Below, piece after piece: positions 34,142 through 45,413 of a stretch of DNA of 64,000 bases. Position numbers and translations under genes: made by a program. Within the stretch, counting starts at the first letter, position 1. Each line of letters begins with the position of its first letter. The DNA is from Lathyrus oleraceus (Eukaryota; Streptophyta; Magnoliopsida; Fabales; Fabaceae), in the NCBI RefSeq assembly GCF_024323335.1, contig NC_066579.1, forward strand, positions 1,398,501-1,462,500, read 5' to 3'. The notes beneath the pieces are model-generated. The model had not been told where the DNA came from and did no database searches. It saw nothing but the letters and a program-made list of their open reading frames with translations.

Positions 34142-34440
34142 CGGATTTTAGGCTCGATAATTTGTTAGATAATTTGGACGTGTAGAAATTTTATCTTTTT
34201 TAAGGGGGGTTTGTTGGTCAATTTTGATGGATTGGGTATCATCAAACATTTTTCATGAGAGTGGTTTATAGTAATGCTTAAACCGGATTATAATCTTTCT
34301 TGATCGGGGTGGTGTGTCACTGCGGTGCCGAGTTTGATTTAGTTTGTTTGATTCGGTTGGTTTTATGATCTTTTCATCATTTGCCAGTATCATAGGGTTG
34401 CATTCCTTGTGCGATTTAACTCAATTGCTTTTAAAAAAAA
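34142..34440 (+). mobile_element. 5'-truncated LINE 3' end with poly(A)
   Basis: About 299 bp ending in a short A run, flanked by 15-bp direct repeats AATCTTTGCACGTGA (34127-34141) and AATCTTTGCATGTGA (34441-34455), one mismatch. Target duplications of this length with an A tail mark target-primed reverse transcription. The GGGTTGCATTCCTTGTGC words near the tail resemble plant LINE 3' ends. No pol III A or B box is seen, so a SINE is less likely. Confidence 0.8.
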
Positions 34441-34629
34441 AATCTTTGCATGTGATCTTCAATACAATGACTCACAACTTCACCTTTACAAATAAAAAAT
34501 GGTAGTTGGGTTTAAGGGATGTGGGGAGATGCATCCAAATCCAAATATAATGTGAGAAAACTCTTCCATGCAAAAAAAAAAGTTTCTTTTTAAAAAAAAA
34601 TACTTGTTCTTTAAAAATTAACCCAAATA

Positions 34630-34782
34630 ATAAAGCATGTTCCTTTTGTTTGTATTATGATAGTATATTTCTATATTTTGTATGGAAAATTGTTTGTCCT
34701 TTCTGCACCTTTCATTCCTATCCATATCTACAAACTCAACAACATAAATAATTCTGAAGGAAATTCAACAAAGCAGAGATGA
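34630..34782. repeat. dispersed repeat, also at 21519-21672
   Basis: Second copy of the 150-bp repeat. It ends in GCAGAGATGAGAG directly before the NCR flank copy 2. The 34456-34629 stretch before it holds nothing recognisable. Confidence 0.75.
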
Positions 34783-34786
34783 GAGT

Positions 34787-35083
34787 GTCACTAAATATTT
34801 ATGACAATTAAATTTGCAGCATTAGGACAAGTTTAACATATTGAGACTCGAACAACCACTTGAATAACTATGCACAATATAATATTTTTTTAATTTATGA
34901 AGTAGATTACTTTAATCATATAAATATAACAAGATACACATTCAGTATGATATGAATTACTTTAATCATATAAATATAACAAGATACACATTCACTATGA
35001 TTAAACGTATGTATGAAGAAAAAAAATGACCATACAATATCTTCATGTTGTGTATCACATGTTTACATTCAATTAGGAAATTA

Positions 35084-35118
<35 letters not shown>

Positions 35119-35352
35119 CGTGGTCAAACAATTTTTCCCATTTTCTATCATCGAAAAAACAATTAAAAGTGAGGTAAAAATTATAAACTCTTATGATTAG
35201 ATAATATTTACCCGACCTCTATGCTAAGAGTGATTAAGGAGCAATACAACACATTATTTTACTTAAGAGACATTAAATATTAATACTTATTTTTAAAAGA
35301 GTTTTATACACTTCCTTATGCAATTTTTTAAACATTTTTTATTAGCAGAGCA
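34787..35352 (+). promoter_or_regulatory. NCR gene 5' flank, copy 2 (probable promoter)
   Basis: Duplicated block matching 32625-33326 and ending about 66 bp before the NCR start codon. It contains a 50-bp tandem duplication (34906-35005; unit ATTACTTTAATCATATAAAT...), a TA tract and a CTCTT word in AAACTCTTATG shared by both copies. CTCTT is one half of the known nodulin OSE element; the AAAGAT half was not found. A TATA-like CATTATAAAG follows at about 35361. Promoter function is inferred from position and conservation. Confidence 0.65.
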
Positions 35353-35418
35353 AGAACCTTATACATTATAAAGTGATAAATTTTTTGTTAACTTTAATAC
35401 ATAAAAATAAAGAAAAAT

Positions 35419-35689
35419 ATGACTGCAATTTCTAAATTTATTTATGCAGTGTTTCTATTTCTATTCATATTTTTTATAAGAAAGAACATTGACGGTAAAT
35501 GGTTTTTAATTCTCTTTTTGTTTTATTAATTTTTTTGAACTTAAACTTTTATATCCTAAACAACACTAATTTATTTATGTTTTTCTTACAGCATTTGAGG
35601 GATGTCTTAGTGACTTCGATTGTCGAAAACTTATGTGTGGTCCTGAATGTGGTATGAGGTGTATTAATTTTAAGTGTATATGTGCCTAG
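35419..35689 (+). CDS. nodule-specific cysteine-rich (NCR) secreted peptide, two exons
   Basis: Exon 1 is 35419-35494, exon 2 is 35592-35689; the 97-bp AT-rich intron has GT at 35495 and AG at 35590-35591, phase 1, directly after the signal peptide as usual for NCR genes. The product is 57 residues. Residues 1-20 form a signal peptide with a Phe/Leu/Ile core (AVFLFLFIFFI). The mature part has seven Cys spaced C-x5-C-x4-C-x3-C-x3-C-x4-C-x-C and contains SDFDC, MRCINFKC and a final CICA. Typical NCRs have four or six Cys, so the seventh is odd; the C-x5-C start and C-x4-C-x-C end fit the six-Cys type. NCR peptides are made in infected nodule cells, enter symbiosomes through the secretory route and act on rhizobial bacteroids. 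The mature peptide looks near neutral. No stop or splice damage is visible, so it may be functional. It was too short and too split to appear as one long ORF. Confidence 0.9.
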
Positions 35690-36315
35690 AAAAATCCATA
35701 AGCTATCATTTATTTACTGCACTTGTATCCATAATTTCACTAGTGGTTATAAGTTTTGTATTAAAAAACAGTGGAAATAAATTGAAATAAGATAGGAAAA
35801 ATATCATTCCTTAACTTTAGATGTATCTTTGTAGCCTCCAATTTAAATATATCAAATTTTACTTTCAAACTCCATAATTCATTGAAATATATTGAATTGT
35901 TAAGCTCAAAATAAATTGTTATGTTACTTTGTGGTCTAATATTTATTTGTATGCCATAACATTGATATACTTATGATTTATCTAATTTTTTAATTTATAT
36001 TTTTCCGGCCTTTTCTTTTATTTTTCAAACAGACTAGATGTTTTGTTCTTTAAAAAGATATGAAAAATATAAAATCATTACAAAATTATAATCAAACGAT
36101 AATAGTTCAAACCTAATTTTAATATATATAGCTTTAAACATAAATTTTAAAAATTAAACGATAATTGAGATTTTATTTAGGTTGATTTAAAAATTAAACA
36201 TAAATTTTAATATATATATATATATATATAGTTTAAACCCTCAATTATTCTCTCTCTAATTACAATTTTTTCTCTCCCTCTCCACATTCAAATTTATCCA
36301 TTATTAACCAATTTT
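35690..36315 (+). other. NCR 3' region and spacer
   Basis: AT-rich. A possible polyadenylation signal AATAAA is at 35776-35781, about 90 bp after the NCR stop. A short TA tract lies at 36211-36230. No other gene is seen. Confidence 0.55.
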
Positions 36316-37080
36316 ATGGTTCCAAGTTCTAATATTTGACATCAAGAGTCTCGTTCACAATCACAAACACCTAGTGTGCAAACTTATCCATCCTTGATGC
36401 AAAGAACTACAAGAAATGGTGCAAACAAATGAAGGTATTGTTTGGCTACCAAGATGTTCTTGAAGTGATCAAGAAGGGGTGAATCCTCTTGTCGAATGTG
36501 CAACGGATGCACAACGAGTAACACACAAGTAAGAGGAGAAGAAAGATTTCAAGGCACTATTTTTGAGCTATCAATGTATGGATGGTGACAACTTTGAGAA
36601 AATTAGTGATTGTGAATCATCGAAGCAAGTACGGGAAATCTTAGAGAAGGCATACGGGTTGACAAGACAAAGGTGGTGAGGTTACAAACTCACAAACGCC
36701 AACTTGAATTGATTCAAATGGAGGAGAAGGAGACCATTAACTATTTCAAAAAGAGAATTACTCTATTCGTGAATCAAGTAAAAGGATGTGGAGAAACGGT
36801 CATGGAGCAGTATGTTGTCGCGAAAATCTTGCATTCTTTAACGCCAATATTTGACAACGTGGTCATAGCGATTAAGGAATCAAATGGTCTTGCAGTGATG
36901 AGCAAAGAGGGTTGAAAGCTCCCTTGAGGCTTATGGGCAAAGGATGGAAGAGAGGAATTGAAACAAGACAAAGGCGGACATCCCTTTGCAAGCTCGTTTC
37001 AATGAGAAAGAGAAGAAGTCGAAAGGAAAATGGTCCATGAAGAGTAAAGGTAATTTTCATAATTTTGGTGGAAGATGTAA
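36316..37080 (+). pseudogene. Ty1/copia gag fragment (UBN2-type)
   Basis: Begins near ATG 36316 with stops in the first codons, then reads NYKKWCKQMKVLFGYQDVLE near 36410 and KKDFKALFLSYQCMDGDNFE. After a frame change it gives 36673-36915 (VRLQTHKRQLELIQMEEKET, YFKKRITLFVNQVKGCGET) and RMEERNWNKTKADIPLQARF. This is the gag polypeptide typical of copia elements related to Tnt1. It stops abruptly at 37091, where the SIRE-like LTR begins, so it is interrupted by that insertion; the rest should lie beyond 64000. Confidence 0.85.
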
Positions 37081-37091
37081 GAAAAAGATTT

Positions 37092-38283
37092 TGTTATGCA
37101 TCCGACATTTAGTTTTAATGATAACAATGCAATTTTTCTTTGAGAATAATTTTGTACTCTAATGATTTTGTCTAGTGTGTAGTTTTTGCTAACAGGTTCT
37201 GATTCTGAAGAATTGGCGTGTGACATCGTCAGATTTTAGACTCAACACACTCTGACTCTAAAGAGATAAAAAAGTGCTCTATAAGATGATGTCAAGTTCT
37301 AAAACGCTCTTAGACAACGGTTTTGATGAACGTTTATGCTAAAGCTTCTGACCGTGACTTTGATAGAATGGCCTCTGAAGGTGTGTCAAGCCTTCAAGAT
37401 TTTATGCTCTCAAGTTCTGAAGACTCAGAAGAATAAGCTCTAAAGACTCTGATGACCAGGTTCTGAGGAACTGTGTCAAGACTTTGAAGACCAATGTTAT
37501 GAAGATTCTCTCAACCAGTCTTTTGATCATTCTAAACATGCTTCAACAAGCCTCTGAAGATTATAAGATAAGATCAAAAGCTTTTGCATAAGGAAAATAG
37601 AACGCAATACAAGATCAATTATTCCTTCCACTATGCTGATTTTGTGGGCTAAGGATTGTACTATTATACCATTTTCCCTCCCATTATGCAAGCTGTTATG
37701 CAACGCTACAATTGCATTTTGGTATGCCAATTCTACCCTCTAACGGATCTTTTCATTGCCTATATTAAAGAGACTTTGAAGATTGGGCAAGCTGCCAGTT
37801 TCCATTGCTATTCACTACACTATTACACAACGCTTTTGTTGAACTAAATATTATTGTGTATAGAAAATAGAAACACGCATAAAGCTTTTGTTTGTTATTG
37901 TGTGAGAAATTCATTGTACTAAAATTTGTGTTATTCTTCTTTCTTATAAGCATTCTTGTAAACAAATTCTTATAAATCTCATTTGTTTGGGTTGTATTCC
38001 TTGAGTGGTTATGGTTTAGTTAGATATACTCCAGAAGACAAAGACGGGTAGTCTTTGTGTGTCTATAATAATTTTTGGTTATAGTGGATTAAGTCCTTGT
38101 TGATAAGGAAAAATTGCCTTGGCGGGTGGACTAGACGTATCTTAGCTAACCGTGAACCAGTATAAAAATAACAGTGTTATTTTTCTTGTTCGTGTTTACT
38201 GTTTGATTGTGTTGGGTAGAAAAAGATTTCATTTTTAGAAACCCAATTTAAACCCCCATTTCTTGTGTTTCTTTCCACCTTCA
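37092..38283 (+). repeat. SIRE-like 5' LTR
   Basis: Starts TGTTATGCATCCGACATTTA and ends CA two bases before the primer site. It contains many CTCTGA/TCTGAAGA words, usual in SIRE/Maximus LTRs. Short frames inside are incidental. Confidence 0.8.
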
Positions 38284-38285
38284 AT

Positions 38286-38302
38286 TGGCATCAGAGCTCC
38301 GG
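38286..38302 (+). other. SIRE-like primer-binding site
   Basis: TGGCATCAGAGCTCCGG, one change from the usual initiator tRNA-Met complement TGGTATCAGAGC. Confidence 0.8.
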
Positions 38303-38364
38303 TTCTGGTCTTGATAAGATTATCAAACACTTAGTGTTAGGTAAAGATCCAGTTGTGAAACACA

Positions 38365-39995
38365 ATGGTTGCTCTCCCACCGCCAGCTACTCCTGTAAAT
38401 GATAGAGATCAATATAACGCTAAACATCCAGTTTTTGATGGAGAAATATTTGGTTACTGAAAAGATATAATATAAAGCTTCTTACGCGGATCTATGGGAT
38501 ATGGTAGTTGATGGCTACATACACCCTGTAGATTCTAGTGGCAATAAAGTAGAAAGAAGAGTGATTGCGAAACAACTGAAGAAAGATTATAAAATTCATC
38601 ACAAAGTTAGAACTATCTTGTTGAACGCCATTTCATACATTGAGTATGAAAAGATCATCAACAAGGAAAATTCATAGGACAAAGAAGTACAATTGGTTGT
38701 TCTAAGACTACTTTTGGATTCAATAAATCTAGATCTAGCAAAGACATCACTTGCTTTGAGTGCAAGGAGCCTGGCCATTTCAAGAATGGTTGTGCCAAGA
38801 TGAGGAAAGACAAACCTAAGAAGAAGGACTCCAGAGGAAAGAAGAAGGGTCTGATGGCTACCTTAGATGATTTAGAATCCTCAATAGACGACTCTGAGGA
38901 CGAGCAAGCTAAGGTGGAGCTGATGGCATGCACAAAAGCTCCTGATGAGAAGATTTAATCAGAATTAGAATCTGAGTCAGATTCTAAAAGGGTATTTGCT
39001 GAACTCTCTTGCTCTGAACTTGAATCTAGTTTATCACAAGTTCTGGATAAGTATCAGAAGCTTTTGAACAAATACAAGGATCTAAAAAAGATTCATGTAT
39101 CTGAGTCAGAAGCACCCTGTAAGATTAAGAAATATTTCTCAAGTTTAAGTGAAGAAAACTTTATTTTGAAAAACAATAACTCTGTGCTTCAAAGCAAGAG
39201 TTCCAAACTTGAGAAGAAAAATCTTTCAAAAGCCTCTACAGACTCTGGTGATGTCATAAAGAAATATGATAAGTCCTTCCACAAATTTCTTGCTAGAAGT
39301 GTAATGGCTTCAATTATTTAAGGCTTAAGCAGAAATGGAACAAGAGGAATTGATTATGACTCTGATGAAGAATCTAATTTTGAAAAAGATGATAAATCAA
39401 AAACTCTTCATTCCCATTTTGTCCCTTATGGTAAATAAAATGGTGTTGTTCCTAAAGGTAATTGTTCCAAACTCTTCGTACCCATGACGGGAAGAAGGCA
39501 TATGTTCCAAAACCTAAAACTTAAGCCTAGAGGCGTCGTTGGTTTCAGAGGTGATAAGAAAGGGAAGATCATTGGCTCTGGAACAGTAGGTAACTGTTCT
39601 CTCCCTTCAATTACTAATGTTTTATTAGTTTAATGATTAATTCATGACCTTGTGTCTATAATTCAATTAAATGACAATGGTTATGACATTATTTTCAATC
39701 AAAAGCCCTATAGAGCTATCAGTCAGAAGGATGGCTCAGGTGTTTTCAATGGAAAAAGGAAGAACAACATTTATAAGATAAGACTTTCTGATTTGAAAAA
39801 GGGTATTCTACTGATGATCATGTGAAGAAGATAATCATAAGTCTACCTAAAAGATGGAGATATATAGTAACTGCTTTGAAGTTATCAAAGGATCTAAACA
39901 ACACTTTCCTTGAAGAACTAGTTAGTTATTTAAGAAGTCATGAAATTGAGCTTGAAGAATATGATCCCAAGAGAAAGAGAAAATTTGTTGCTCTG
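38365..39995 (+). pseudogene. SIRE-like gag-protease, deleted and scrambled
   Basis: The gag N-terminus from ATG 38365 (MVALPPPATPVNDRDQYNAK, then KHPVFDGEIFGY) meets a stop near 38458. The gag middle is missing. The zinc knuckle CFECKEPGHFKNGC is at about 38755, followed by the acidic gag C-terminus and a coiled-coil-like Leu/Lys-rich stretch (39064-39321). The protease region reads FVPMTGRRHMFQNLKLKPRG near 39477 (the DSG part is missing). A pre-integrase-like stretch NNIYKIRLSDLK ends near 39797. It then jumps to gag middle: KKIIISLPKRWRYIVTALKL and EELVSYLRSHEIELEEYD (39822-39990). Integrase and RT are absent. The junction near 39797 implies recombination between two related copies. Confidence 0.8.
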
Positions 39996-42900
39996 TGTCA
40001 TACCCCAAAATTTACCCTCCCTTTTGCCTTTTTGCATACCACATTTGCATACATTCAAATCATATCATGCATGACCATTGCATTTGGTCATATAATCACA
40101 AGCATGGCCATATTTTGGTTGGTATCTTAACACTAGGGTTTCATTTTGTTTTATTTGTCAAATAACCCTAATTATATTGAGATATGGTTCTTGGTTTCTC
40201 ATGTTACTCGTATAGGTAATCATGTTTAAAATCAAGGCAAGACAAAGGTCTTTTGGGCCATGGGAAAGGCAAGTTTGTTCACGGTGATTCAAAGGTGGTT
40301 CGTGTGTTTATTTCCATGCCACGTCACTCAATTTTCAAGATATCTTCAAGTTCACTCAAGCCATAAGCAATATTTCATTAAGGTTTTCTAATTACATCAT
40401 CATCATCATGGCTGGCAATGCAAGAAAAGATCAATTTTGCAAAAGGTGTACAAGTGTGGTTGACCTAATTTGCAAGTATGCCCTACTTTTGATCTAAGCT
40501 CCATAACTTCTTCAAGTTTTATCCAAATGACAAGATTCTTTGATGCAAATATGCCTTTTTTTTATCCTCTACAACTTTTATTCAAGGGAAAACATCAACT
40601 CATCCATTTAATACCTCATTTGTGTCATTGGCCAAGTTGCCTATTTGGGTCAAAACCATGTCATGACTCCCACTTTCCACTCTTTCCATTTTCAAGTCAA
40701 TCATCCTTTTGACCCCATTCATTTTGCATTATGTTAATCTTATGGCAAAGATCATTTAGCCCAAGTTTGACTCAAAATTCACAAGGGAATCAAACGTTAT
40801 GGCATCATGAACATTGGACCTCCATACGACCTAGCATGCTGCAATGTGCTTGACCATTTCCCTAGCCCATTTTTCAAGCCACAACCTCAACTTCACAAGC
40901 CCACAAATTTCACCTCAAAGCTCTTATTAGAGTGATTATTTTTGCATCTTATTCTACTCCATTAAGTGAACATTTGTCTTAAAGAAAATCACAAAACGCA
41001 CGAGTGGATTGAATTTGGCCTAAGCTTGAACTTGGTGATCCAACTGTGTTTTGGTCCATGACCTATAATGTTAAAACTTGCATAAAACACTTTGGGAACA
41101 CTTCTCATATGTGCAAACCAATTACCCATGACCAAACGCATCTGAAGACAACTTGAAACGACCTGAAAACTCCAAATGCACAAGTTTGGCATCAAATTTT
41201 CACACGCCCGGGATTTGAAAATTTTGAAAAATCCCCACTTAATTCACACGAATTCGAGCCAATTCCACATGTATTTTGATCCCATTTCATTCCCTATAAA
41301 TAGTGGAAGCTATTTCATTAATTTCCAAGCTTTGAAAGCCAAAGAAACCCTACAACCATTGAAGCCCGATACCTCTAAAAACTAGTCACTCTTTTTTTTA
41401 TTCAAGCTCTTTTCCTTCAAATTCTTTGCCCATAATCCTTCATCGGTATCCTCTAAAGATGTTTGAAGTTTTGCTTTGGTCTAAATCTTCCTACAGACTT
41501 GCTTCCGGATCTACCATTATTGAAATTTGAAGCTTCAATCGATTAGGTAGATATGAGTTACCATTCAAGCAAACAAGTTACAATTCTCTTTGTGAGGCTC
41601 CACTGATCAAAATCCCTAACCTCTTTACCATTTATTTTTTATATTAACTATTTAATTTTACTTTGAACAAATAGGTTTCTTCGAGTTTTTTTAGCAAATT
41701 CTCCCTGCTCATAGCAGATCAATTGCTCTGGTGTAGGGAGACATGAACGATGAAGTGTTTCGCATCTGAATTCATGTTTGATTCGAGTTAAAAACATGAG
41801 TACATAAATTTGTCAAATCAAACACCTAGAGGTTGAAGATGAAGACCTTCACGCGCTTCCGTGCCAAATTCAAATCTCTCATCCAATCAGGAAGTGCCAC
41901 ATAACCTAGTTATTGTATTCAAATGTTTTTAATTTATTTTTTATTTTACTTATTTCCTTTTTATTCTAAAATTAATTAAAAATAGCTCCCTTATTATTTG
42001 TTAACCCTTTTTATTCCAAAATTCCATAAAAGTATTTTCTATCACATACCATTTTTTTATTTTTCTTTTTAAAATCATTTTTGCATTTATTTCATATTTT
42101 CTTTTTAATTTTCTTTTAACATTTTTATTTTAATCATTTTAAAACATTTTTTACCCTAACTTTTGAGGTCAAACTTCTCATATTTTTATTGACCTTCCAC
42201 ATTTTTATTATACTTTTATTTTATGCTTTGACCCCTCTTTGAGTTCTTTCCTTTTATTTTCTTTATTTAATTAATATTAAATCATTTAAATTCATTTTAT
42301 TTTGTTTTTGTTGATCACTTGTTGTTTTGAGTTGACTTGATTGCTTGGTTGATGTGTTCTTCCTTATCTCAAATCATTGATATATGGACTTGAGGTTGAT
42401 CAATCTTCTTTGATTCAAAACTATTGATAGATAATTGTAAATCATCTTCAATACTTTGCATCAATGATAGGTTAACCCTCGATGCGCCATATTTTGAGTC
42501 CTTTGATTTGAGGATAGAATGATCCCATGTAATTGGCTTGATTCTCTCTTTTACTCCTTTCCATTTTCATCTCTTTCTTTTGGTTGTATGACATTGGTGC
42601 TTGAGATTAACTGTGTTAATTCTCTAACTTGTCTGACACGTACATTGTCATTGTCCCAATATCATTAACTAACCACTAACTTCTAACATTAATCTTACTA
42701 TTTACCTTATTTCCATTTAAATTATAGTGATTTAATTCAAGTCATTTAAGTTTATATCATTTACTTAATGCACTTTAATTTCATGTCCCATTATCATCAT
42801 ATCACTTCATCTTACCATATTCATATGTTGGACTTATCTTGTTTGGTTATTTGCTTACTAACCTTAATGAATCAAAACATGATAAAGTAACTTGGACCTA

Positions 42901-43734
42901 ATCTTAATCCTTTGCTTAACTGGAGTATTGAAGACTTTTGGACTCTGGACTTTGACTTAGGATTTAGGCCTTTTCCTTGACTTGGAGTGATCCTGGACCC
43001 TGAGACCTTGTGGACACTTTGACTTGCATTTTGTTCTTGTTGAACCTTTTGTTTTTGTGTTGTTTCATCTACTTTATGACCATTGCCTCTTGAATTTCAT
43101 CTGCTTAGGATTATCACACTCATACACACACATGGATTTCTCTTGGGCTACCTAACAATGAGACATAGGATAATACAATTTGCACCCACATGGCTTTCTC
43201 TTGGATTACTTAATAATGAGACCCTATGATAGCTTTGTATGTTCATGCACCCTTGTTTGTTCATCAATCCTATTTCCCTGATTTGGCTTGATCAAATTCA
43301 CATTTGATCTACTAAATCCCTTTCACCTGTTAGATTTCCCTTTGTCATTGTCAAGTGACCATAAGTCCCTTAGTCACTTGATAAGCCTTGCCTATGTCAC
43401 TTTGGAGTATCATCCTCTCAAAAAGTTCAATCCCCTCAGTGGACTACAACTTTCATCAGCAATCATTTATCCGACTCATCTCCACCATTATCTTTGGGAC
43501 CCTGATCCAATAACTTGTCAATCATTGATTAGGTTTGCATGCCATGAGCCTTAATCAATAGAGAATGATGAGAGGGGATATTCCTTATAATTGTCTAAAA
43601 AAATTTGGGTATGGGATGAATTACCCAATTGCTCATAGTATTTGCCTCTATTTATAGACTTCAGTGCAATTCTAGTTAGTTCACTATCAAGTATGCCTCT
43701 AGCCGTTATGGCTCCTATCTTTATATTCTTTGGT

Positions 43735-44075
43735 TTAAACACCATTACAACTTTTAGGGTTGACACATTCATGGTTACTCCATGTTTTGACACCTTTATG
43801 GTTATTCCTACTCTTTTCCTTTTTATGGTTGACACATTCATGGTTATTCCCTGGGTTGACACGTTTATGGTTATTCCCTCCTGTTGGTTTAAACACCATT
43901 GCAAATTCCTTTTAGGGTTGACACCTTCATTGTTATTCCCTGGGTTGACACCTTTATTGTTATTCCTTCATGTTGGTTTAAACACCATTGCAATTTCCTT
44001 TTAAGGTTGACACTTTCACGGTTATTCCTTGGGTTGACGCCTCTTTGGTTATTCCCCTCATTTGGTGTAAACACC
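43735..44075. repeat. tandem repeat in Ogre-A LTR
   Basis: Units built on GGTTGACACCTTTATGGTTATTCC, spaced about 25-60 bp, recur around ten times with interspersed TTGGTTTAAACACCATTGCA blocks. Confidence 0.85.
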
Positions 44076-44084
44076 TTTCCCTTA

Positions 44085-44600
44085 GCATGTTAGACCCAGC
44101 GTTTTGGTAAGAACCTTGTCATGTGAGTCTCCAACTTTGATAAGTTCATACTTTCCTCCCTTACCATGATAGACCCAGTGCTTTGATAAGACCCTTTTTA
44201 TGTGAGTCTCCGGCTTTGACAAGTTTCCTTTTTGTTTGTTTAAACACCATTGTAATTCCTTTTCTTTTGGGACACACCTTTATGGTTAACCCTTATACTT
44301 TTCTTTTGGTTTAAAACCACCCTCAATCTTATCTTTTCCTCAGTATTTGTCCTTCAAACTACGGAGCTCTGGCTTTCTCATTGCACTATGAGAATACGTA
44401 GGCACGAGGACATGAATCCTTGGTAAGCACTTTTCTTCCCCCCCCCCCCCCCTTTTCTCTCTATGGTTCTTCGAACTACGAGGCTCTGACATCTTCATTG
44501 CACTATGAGAATATGTAGGTCTGAGGTCCCCAATCCTCTTCGAGCACCCTTTCAGTAACCCTTTTCTGTTTTGCAGGTACATGAAGATATCAATACCCAT
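44085..44600. repeat. paired duplications and poly(C) in Ogre-A LTR
   Basis: A block with TGTTAGACCCAGCGTTTTGG at 44088 recurs near 44167, and a block with TTCGAACTACGAGGCTCTG recurs at 44354 and 44470. A run of 15 C lies at 44438-44452, prone to length error. Confidence 0.8.
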
Positions 44601-44832
44601 ACAAGCAAGAGCATTCAAGACGGTTCCCATGGAGTACCATGGATGTGAGGGGTGTTAATACCTTCCCCTTACATAAATGATTCGCTTACCTGTTTCTCTG
44701 TTTCTTTTTTTTCCTTTGAGTTTCCTCGATGTTTTCCCTTCCTTCTTTTGGGATAAATAAAGCTCGGTGGCGACGTTGTTGTACCTACGAGCGTGAAATG
44801 CGTTCGGTAGGCATATTTCAGCTAGCTTCAAT

Positions 44833-44850
44833 TGGAGACTCTGTTGGGGA
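44833..44850 (+). other. Ogre-A primer-binding site
   Basis: TGGAGACTCTGTTGGGGA, two changes from TGGCGACTCTGCTGGGGA in Ogre-B. That sequence is the tRNA-Arg complement known for Ogre. Confidence 0.88.
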
Positions 44851-45413
44851 AACTCTTACAACCTAGTTGCTAGAAGGAGTCGATCCCAGTTTTGTTTGTT
44901 CTTCTTTTCTTGGGTGTTTATTTTCATGATTGCTTGCTTTTAGATTTATGTTTGTTTATTTCATGTTTTACTGCTTTAGATTTTGCAATATCACTAACCC
45001 CATTCTGGATAACTTATTTTTGTTGTTGTTGGGTTGGGTTGATGTTACTTGAGAGAATCTCTACACCAGAGCTTGAGTATACACATAATATAGACTCGTG
45101 GATAGTCGTGTTGACCTGTGTTTCACGCGTTAGGTTGGCACGAGACCCACACTCAGACTAGTTTCACTTGGGGGGTACTTTTGTCTTGTGAGAATTCACT
45201 ACGGAAAAATATTTTCACTTGATTCCATGACTCTGAGAAGCCTTTTAGGATTACCTTTTGAAGATTACTTCATACATGTGAGCGGGATATTGGGTTTTTG
45301 CAGGAAACCATGCTCCTACATACCTTTTGTTCTCCTGTAATGTCAGACTGTTGATCCGACTTCTAGCTTAATGTTCAGATTATCCATAATATAGCCATGT
45401 TGTTGCATATCAT

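Larger units (their letters stand above)
37092..39995 (+). mobile_element. SIRE-like Ty1/copia element, 5' part, rearranged
   Basis: A 1192-bp LTR (37092-38283), a primer site and gag to protease fragments, cut at 39995 by Ogre-A. Expected target duplication at the left is GATTT (37087-37091). The internal order is scrambled: a gag-middle block lies after the protease/pre-integrase block. The 3' half is not in the window. Confidence 0.8.
39996..44830 (+). repeat. Ogre-A 5' LTR
   Basis: Starts TGTCATACCCCAAAATTT and ends CA two bases before the primer site, 4835 bp. A TATA box (TATAAATA) is at about 41295. Near the end GGATAAATAAAGCTCGGTGG is shared with Ogre-B LTR. Frames within 40470-43550 have no domains and are judged chance. 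Confidence 0.88.

Noticed and set aside
34142..34440. SINE
   Set aside because: No pol III A or B box near the 5' end; LINE-like 3' words favour a truncated LINE.
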